64,000 nucleotides of DNA from Nitratireductor sp. Lineage in GTDB: Bacteria; Pseudomonadota; Alphaproteobacteria; Rhizobiales; Rhizobiaceae. The notes beneath the pieces were generated by a model, which was not told the DNA's origin, searched no databases, and saw only the letters and a list, made by a program, of their open reading frames with translations. Shown in pieces: positions 59,873-64,000 of the stretch. The translations under genes and the position numbers were made by a program. Numbering within the stretch: the stretch's first letter is position 1; the number at the start of each line of letters is the position of its first letter. Location: assembly GCF_017794765.1 (NCBI RefSeq), contig NZ_CP051236.1, positions 2,297,111 to 2,361,110 on the forward strand. Direction: 5' to 3'.

Positions 59873-61476
59873 GGTTCGGGCCACTAGCCATAGATGAGGC
59901 AGAAGGGGCGGTGCTTGCGCATTCGACGCTGGCCGGCGGCACGCGCCTGCGCAAGGCGCACCGGCTGACGGCAGAAGACATTGCACTTTTGCGGGCGGAA
60001 GGTGTTTCGACCGTGATTGCGGCCAAGCTCGAACCTGACGATCTGGACGAGGATCAGGCGGCAGAACGGCTGGCGAAACGGCTTGCCGTTGACGGAATTG
60101 CCGTGCGGCCTCCCTCCACGGGGCGGGTGAACTTTTATGCTGAAAAGGCAGGTCTCTTCATCGTCGACAAGGAGGCTGTGGACCGGCTGAACGCCGTTGA
60201 CCCGGCCATCACGCTTGCCACGCTGCCAGATTACAGCCCGGTGACCGAAGGGCACATGGTGGCGACGGTGAAGATCATCCCCTTTGCCGTCCCTGCTCGC
60301 AGGGTGAACGAGGCGGTGGACGAGATCCGTGAGGACGTGTTTCGCGTTGCACCGTTCCGGCCGCATTCGGTTGGCGTGGTGCAGACGGCGCTGGCGGGCC
60401 TGAAAGACAGCGTACTCGACAAAACGGCGCGGATCACTGGTGAGCGCCTGGCGCGTTCGGGGAGCCATGTCACGCGCGAGCTGCGGCCTGCACATGAGGC
60501 CGACGCCGTCGCGCGCGCCATCACGGCGCTCAAGGATGAAAGCGACATGCTGCTCGTTTTCGGCGCATCGGCCGTGTGTGACGCGGACGACGTGATCCCG
60601 GCTGCGATCCACAAAGCCGGCGGGACTGTGGAGCGGGTCGGCATGCCGGTTGATCCGGGCAATCTCCTGGTGATTGGCACCATTGATGGCAAGCCGGTGA
60701 TCGGTGCGCCCGGGTGCGCGCGCAGCCCGAAAACGAATGGTTTCGACTGGGTACTCGATCGGCTGATGGCCGGGATCGCCGTTTTATCGTCAGATATTGC
60801 CGGGATGGGGGTCGGCGGGCTGCTCGCCGAAATTCCGACGCGGCCTCAGCCGCGCGAAGGAAAAGCCCCGTCGCGCGAGTTGGCTGTGTGGGGCGTGCTT
60901 CTGGCGGCTGGACAGTCGCGGCGGATGGGAGCCCACAACAAGCTCCTCGCCAGTTTCAATGACGTGCCGCTGGTGCGCCGGACTGGAGCCGAACTTGCGA
61001 AGGCCCACATCAAAGGGGCTGTGGCCGTGCTCGGGCATGAGGCGGAGCGGGTGAAGACGGCGCTTGACGGACTTGGTCTGCGCGTTGCGATCAACGGAGC
61101 CTATCAGGAGGGGCTGTCGACCTCTCTCAAAACCGGCATTTCCGCACTGCCGGAAGAGGCTGCTGGTGCGCTTATCATGCTGGCGGACATGCCGCAGATC
61201 GGAAGCGAGGATCTCAACCGGCTCGTGGACGCGTTTGTGAAGGCGGGCGGCAATTCCGTGGTTCGGGCAACCCACAATGGCAAACGCGGCAATCCGGTGA
61301 TCCTTCCACGCGTGCTCTTTGCCGAAGTGGCGCGGCTTGAAGGCGACACGGGCGCAAGGCATGTGGTGGAACAGGGGCTGGTTTCGGTGATCGATGTGGA
61401 GACGGGTGCGGCGGCACATATCGACGTGGACACGCCGGAGGCCCTGGAAAAAGCGGGTGGCGTGTTGAATCAATGA
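59869..61476 (+). CDS. Molybdopterin-binding domain - nucleotidyltransferase fusion (MocA-like)
   Basis: A 535-residue fusion. Residues about 165-310 form a MoaB/MogA-like molybdopterin-binding domain (VGVVQTALAGLKDSVLDKTA, LLVFGASAVCDADDVIPAAI). Residues about 340-530 form a GT-A nucleotidyltransferase with LLAAGQSRRMGAHNKLL and the metal-binding ADMP. Such proteins attach a nucleotide, usually CMP, to molybdopterin to make the cytosine dinucleotide form used by CO dehydrogenase and related hydroxylases. GTG start at 59869. Overlaps the next gene by four bases. Confidence 0.9.
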   Translation: MRFGPLAIDEAEGAVLAHSTLAGGTRLRKAHRLTAEDIALLRAEGVSTVIAAKLEPDDLDEDQAAERLAKRLAVDGIAVRPPSTGRVNFYAEKAGLFIVDKEAVDRLNAVDPAITLATLPDYSPVTEGHMVATVKIIPFAVPARRVNEAVDEIREDVFRVAPFRPHSVGVVQTALAGLKDSVLDKTARITGERLARSGSHVTRELRPAHEADAVARAITALKDESDMLLVFGASAVCDADDVIPAAIHKAGGTVERVGMPVDPGNLLVIGTIDGKPVIGAPGCARSPKTNGFDWVLDRLMAGIAVLSSDIAGMGVGGLLAEIPTRPQPREGKAPSRELAVWGVLLAAGQSRRMGAHNKLLASFNDVPLVRRTGAELAKAHIKGAVAVLGHEAERVKTALDGLGLRVAINGAYQEGLSTSLKTGISALPEEAAGALIMLADMPQIGSEDLNRLVDAFVKAGGNSVVRATHNGKRGNPVILPRVLFAEVARLEGDTGARHVVEQGLVSVIDVETGAAAHIDVDTPEALEKAGGVLNQ

Positions 61477-62357
61477 GTTTCATTTCCATTACAAACCTCT
61501 GTTTTTTCTCCATTTTCGCGTTTTGTGGAGTAACAGCGACGCAGGCTTTCGAACTCGCTGCGCACAAGGACCGGCTCTTTGCCTATCCGGCTTTTCTTGG
61601 GACAAGTGATGGCGGCGCCTACCGCGTTGTCGACTACCAGGAAATGCGTGACATCAATGGCCGCGATGCTGTGCCGGAGCGCCGCGTCGAGGGCCGCTAT
61701 GTCTCCACTGGTGTGCGCAGCGCGCAGCAGGAGCTTTCACTTCGGACAGAAGCCGGGCCGGTTCGATATTTTGCAGTGGGGAAGACCAGGGGCGCGAGCG
61801 CCATCGTGATCTATCTGCATGGGCAGGGCGGCAACCGACGGCAGGGTGTGAACGATTTCACCTTCGGCGGCAATTTCAACCGCATCAAGAACCTGATGGT
61901 GAAGAGCGGCGGGCTGTATCTGTCGCCTGATGTCGCGGATTTCGAGGCACGTGGGAAGCAACAGATCGCGGCGCTCATCTCCCATTACGCGGCCGCTTCG
62001 CCGGGCGCGCCCGTGTTTGTCGCATGTGGCTCAATGGGCGGCGTGCAGTGCTGGTGGCTGGCGGAAGATGCATCGATGGTGGATCGGCTAGGCGGGTTGT
62101 TGCTGCTCGGCTCCCTGTGGCATGAGGCGTTTCTCAAGAGCCCGGCTTTTGCAGCCCGTGTGCCGGTGTTCTTCGGTCACGGCAGCAATGACCGCGTGTT
62201 TCCGGTCGAGCGGCAGGAAGCGTTTTTTAGAAAAATCCTCTCATCGGCAAAGGGTTATCCCGCGCGCTTCGTGCGCTTCGAGACCGGCACCCATGGCACG
62301 CCGATCCGCATGACCGATTGGCGCGAAACGCTGAACTGGATGCTCGCGCAGCAATGA
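61473..62357 (+). CDS. Exported alpha/beta hydrolase
   Basis: A 294-residue alpha/beta-fold hydrolase with an N-terminal signal-like segment (SITNLCFFSIFAFCGVTA, cleavage near ATQA). The nucleophile elbow is VACGSMGGVQCWW, the acid is in FGHGSNDRVFPVE and the catalytic His in TGTHGTPIRMT. It overlaps the nucleotidyltransferase fusion by four bases, so it is translated with the maturation cluster though its chemistry is unrelated. Convergent with the DUF1176 gene, ten bases away. Confidence 0.82.
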   Translation: MSFISITNLCFFSIFAFCGVTATQAFELAAHKDRLFAYPAFLGTSDGGAYRVVDYQEMRDINGRDAVPERRVEGRYVSTGVRSAQQELSLRTEAGPVRYFAVGKTRGASAIVIYLHGQGGNRRQGVNDFTFGGNFNRIKNLMVKSGGLYLSPDVADFEARGKQQIAALISHYAAASPGAPVFVACGSMGGVQCWWLAEDASMVDRLGGLLLLGSLWHEAFLKSPAFAARVPVFFGHGSNDRVFPVERQEAFFRKILSSAKGYPARFVRFETGTHGTPIRMTDWRETLNWMLAQQ

Positions 62358-62366
62358 CGCAAGGTT

Positions 62367-63398
62367 TCAGGGTCCAGTATGATAGTCGAGAATGGTGATG
62401 GGATCCTGCTCGCCATCATACGACGCATCAACATCATAGCGGACGAGTGTGAAGGTACCCTCGCGGAATATCCATGTGCCTGACGAAAAGGCGTCGCCGA
62501 CGCCGCGCCATTTGTTGTAACTGGTGAGCGTCAGCGTATCAGCATCATAAGACGAGTTCACAAGCGTATTATCGGCAGTATAGCCAATGGTCCGGATGTC
62601 CTCCACCTTCCCCTCGGGATCATCGTCCTCATACTGAACGCTCGTTTCGGGTGTGGCGAATTGCAGTGGGGCAAGTTCGCCGTCCTCACCGGCCAGAATA
62701 TAGGCGTGTATCTCGTTATATGCGCCGCTCCCGCAATAGAAGCGGAAGAGCCTGGCCTCGTGTTTCGGTGTGTCGAGACTCTCATGCGAATAGTTGAAGG
62801 CGATTGTGTAGGATTCTACCTGTTCGTCGCGTCCCTGTTCGAATGCCTGGGGGCAGCTGGCGCCATAAACAGACTTGAAGAGTGCCGTTGCGCTGGCCAA
62901 AATGGCGTCGGTTTCATCCGGAGCGCCATCACCGCAACTGGGCGGCAGAACGCTGGCGAGTTCGCCGGTAGCGGGTTTCATTTCCGCCTTTTCGATATGA
63001 AGCGGATTGTAAGGTGTTCCCTGGATCAACGGGTTTGACAGGCGCAGCGTATAGCAACCCGCAAAAACCCGTTCGTCGCCACCGCTTGCCCGCGCACGGA
63101 TTGCCACGGGCAGTGAATAGACAATGCTGCCGGCAGCGCCCTCGGAGGTGGCTGTTCCCATTGCAAGCTCGACATGTTCCGTGTCGGCATAGCCTTGTTG
63201 ATAGGCTTCGAGCGTATCGGCGGGCGGCGTTGCGAAATAGTCGTAGGCGCGGGCGTATTCCTTGCGGTTGACCGCGTTGTAGAGTGATCTCAACAGGGCC
63301 TGCGGCGTCGAACGGTCGTCCAGATAGGGTTCGTCCTGTGCAGTGACTGGCGTTTGCAATGCAACAAGGAATGCGACGGTGGCGAAAGCAGGTTTCAT
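62367..63398 (-). CDS. DUF1176 family exported protein
   Basis: A 343-residue secreted protein with signal peptide MKPAFATVAFLVALQTPVTA before QDEPYL. Residues 20-130 form an NTF2-like or helical front (LLRSLYNAVNRKEYARAYDY). The C-terminal 150 residues are the DUF1176 beta domain ending NKWRGVGDAFSSGTWIFREG. Start at 63398 with GAGGAGG five bases upstream; a long in-frame extension to 63515 lacks a ribosome site. Periplasmic; function unknown. Confidence 0.82.
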   Translation of the reverse strand: MKPAFATVAFLVALQTPVTAQDEPYLDDRSTPQALLRSLYNAVNRKEYARAYDYFATPPADTLEAYQQGYADTEHVELAMGTATSEGAAGSIVYSLPVAIRARASGGDERVFAGCYTLRLSNPLIQGTPYNPLHIEKAEMKPATGELASVLPPSCGDGAPDETDAILASATALFKSVYGASCPQAFEQGRDEQVESYTIAFNYSHESLDTPKHEARLFRFYCGSGAYNEIHAYILAGEDGELAPLQFATPETSVQYEDDDPEGKVEDIRTIGYTADNTLVNSSYDADTLTLTSYNKWRGVGDAFSSGTWIFREGTFTLVRYDVDASYDGEQDPITILDYHTGP

Positions 63399-63632
63399 CA
63401 GGGCCTCCTCGGCTCGAAACGGCTTGCAGGGTAACGCGGGAAACATCGATTCGCACAGATAGTAGCGTTTGAAGATTGCCCACATTGTGATCACCTTCAG
63501 GGGCGGGTCGTGCATTTTGTGCCTGTTTCAAATAGAGTGGAGCAGAGATGCATTTTCTTAACCGCCCGCCGCTAAGGGTGCGCCTGGTGCGGATTGGATG
63601 ATTGGAGCTCTTGCACCGGCGGGAGATGCGAC

Positions 63633-64000
63633 ATGGCCATCGGGAGAGGCCGCGATTTTGCGGCATTGCTTGATGAACTGATCAGTGAAGACAATGAGCA
63701 TGCGGGCGGTGTGCCTGCGAGCCTCAATTCTCTCGACTATCTTTCCGTGGCGGAGGAACTCCACTCAGGCCGCATCAACTTTACCGACCGGCGCGCGCAG
63801 GTGGAGTATGACGAGCACCAGTCGGCGGAGCCGGTCGAGCCAGACACCAAGATTGCAGAACCGCCCCCGGCTCCACCGCTGACCACCGACCCCGACGATA
63901 TTGCCCGTGAACTCGGTCTGAGCCAGGCCATCGAGCCGAAACTCCTTGATCGGTTGCGGCGGGAATTCGCCTTTCGCAATCACCCCGACCGTGTGCCTGC
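63633..64000 (+). CDS. J-domain-like (DnaJ-type) protein, truncated by the window edge
   Basis: The first 122 codons of an ORF starting MAIGRGRDFAALLDELISED and still open at the edge. GGGAG lies seven bases before the ATG. A proline-rich linker (IAEPPPAPPLTTDP) separates an acidic N-terminus from LLDRLRREFAFRNHPDRVPA, whose HPD resembles the J-domain signature that stimulates DnaK. The C-terminus is not visible, so only a partial call is possible. Confidence 0.75.
   Translation, partial: MAIGRGRDFAALLDELISEDNEHAGGVPASLNSLDYLSVAEELHSGRINFTDRRAQVEYDEHQSAEPVEPDTKIAEPPPAPPLTTDPDDIARELGLSQAIEPKLLDRLRREFAFRNHPDRVP

Overview
The window is a GC-rich, densely packed chromosomal segment of an alphaproteobacterium, most likely a Hyphomicrobiales (Rhizobiales) member of the Phyllobacteriaceae type. 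This rests on gene families and order: recA-alaS-icd, trmJ-murI, grxD-bolA-purL, purC-purS-small ORF-purQ, a DUF1476 ATPase-inhibitor gene beside the pur genes, a DUF1127 small protein divergent from a MocR regulator, and LexA-like half-sites of the GAAC-N7-GAAC type before recA. The genus is not resolved. I saw no rRNA, tRNA, insertion sequence, prophage, integrase, CRISPR array or plasmid origin. It reads as core and soft-core chromosome with some accessory loci.

Layout. 1-7.1 kb: an EutA/maleate-isomerase-like protein, a sodium:alanine symporter, and a complete proVWX-type glycine betaine/proline ABC operon behind an unusual nested inverted repeat. 7.1-14.2 kb: a small exported protein, TspO, MgtE, an MFS carrier, a LiuR-like MerR regulator, an isoprenylcysteine methyltransferase-like protein overlapping a DUF1624 acyltransferase-like membrane protein with a Cys-rich tail, and an aldo/keto reductase. 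14.2-23.7 kb: a diguanylate cyclase, an OmpA-type lipoprotein, psuG-psuK, recA, alaS and icd. 23.8-28.3 kb: a MarR regulator and a FabF-like ketosynthase sharing a palindromic operator, a ribbon-helix-helix gene broken by two frameshifts, and a DnaQ exonuclease-CBS-DUF294 nucleotidyltransferase fusion. 28.3-32 kb: trmJ-murI, a LysR regulator and rpsD with a terminator-like leader hairpin.

32-36 kb is a probable polyprenyl-phosphate-sugar and lipid glycosylation locus (GT39 facing GT2-ChbG-GtrA). 36-46 kb: ttcA, a Bcr/CflA-type MFS pump, grxD, bolA, a SnoaL-like protein, a LysR regulator, purL, a MocR regulator with a divergent DUF1127 protein, and a Pr6Pr-family membrane protein. 45.6-52.4 kb holds purine biosynthesis (purC-purS-coiled-coil ORF-purQ-lipoprotein, then purB) interleaved with a DUF1476 F1-ATPase inhibitor, an HpaI-like aldolase, an RBBP9-like hydrolase and a VOC dioxygenase-like protein. 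52.5-55.9 kb: a membrane protein, a DUF2259 secreted protein, a P1-family peptidase and an ABC substrate-binding protein with no permease beside it. 56.1-62.4 kb: a flavin reductase followed by a tightly coupled cox/xdh-type molybdenum-enzyme maturation cluster (MoxR ATPase, VWA protein, split XdhC pair, molybdopterin-binding/nucleotidyltransferase fusion, alpha/beta hydrolase) without its client hydroxylase. The right edge holds a DUF1176 protein and a truncated J-domain-like ORF.

Points most worth following: the exonuclease-CBS-nucleotidyltransferase fusion, the MarR/FabF circuit with three matching palindromes, the Cys-rich DUF1624 tail, the orphan binding protein coupled to a peptidase, the maturation cluster without a hydroxylase, and the rpsD and proV leader structures. 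All functional calls come from reading the sequence; no database search was run.
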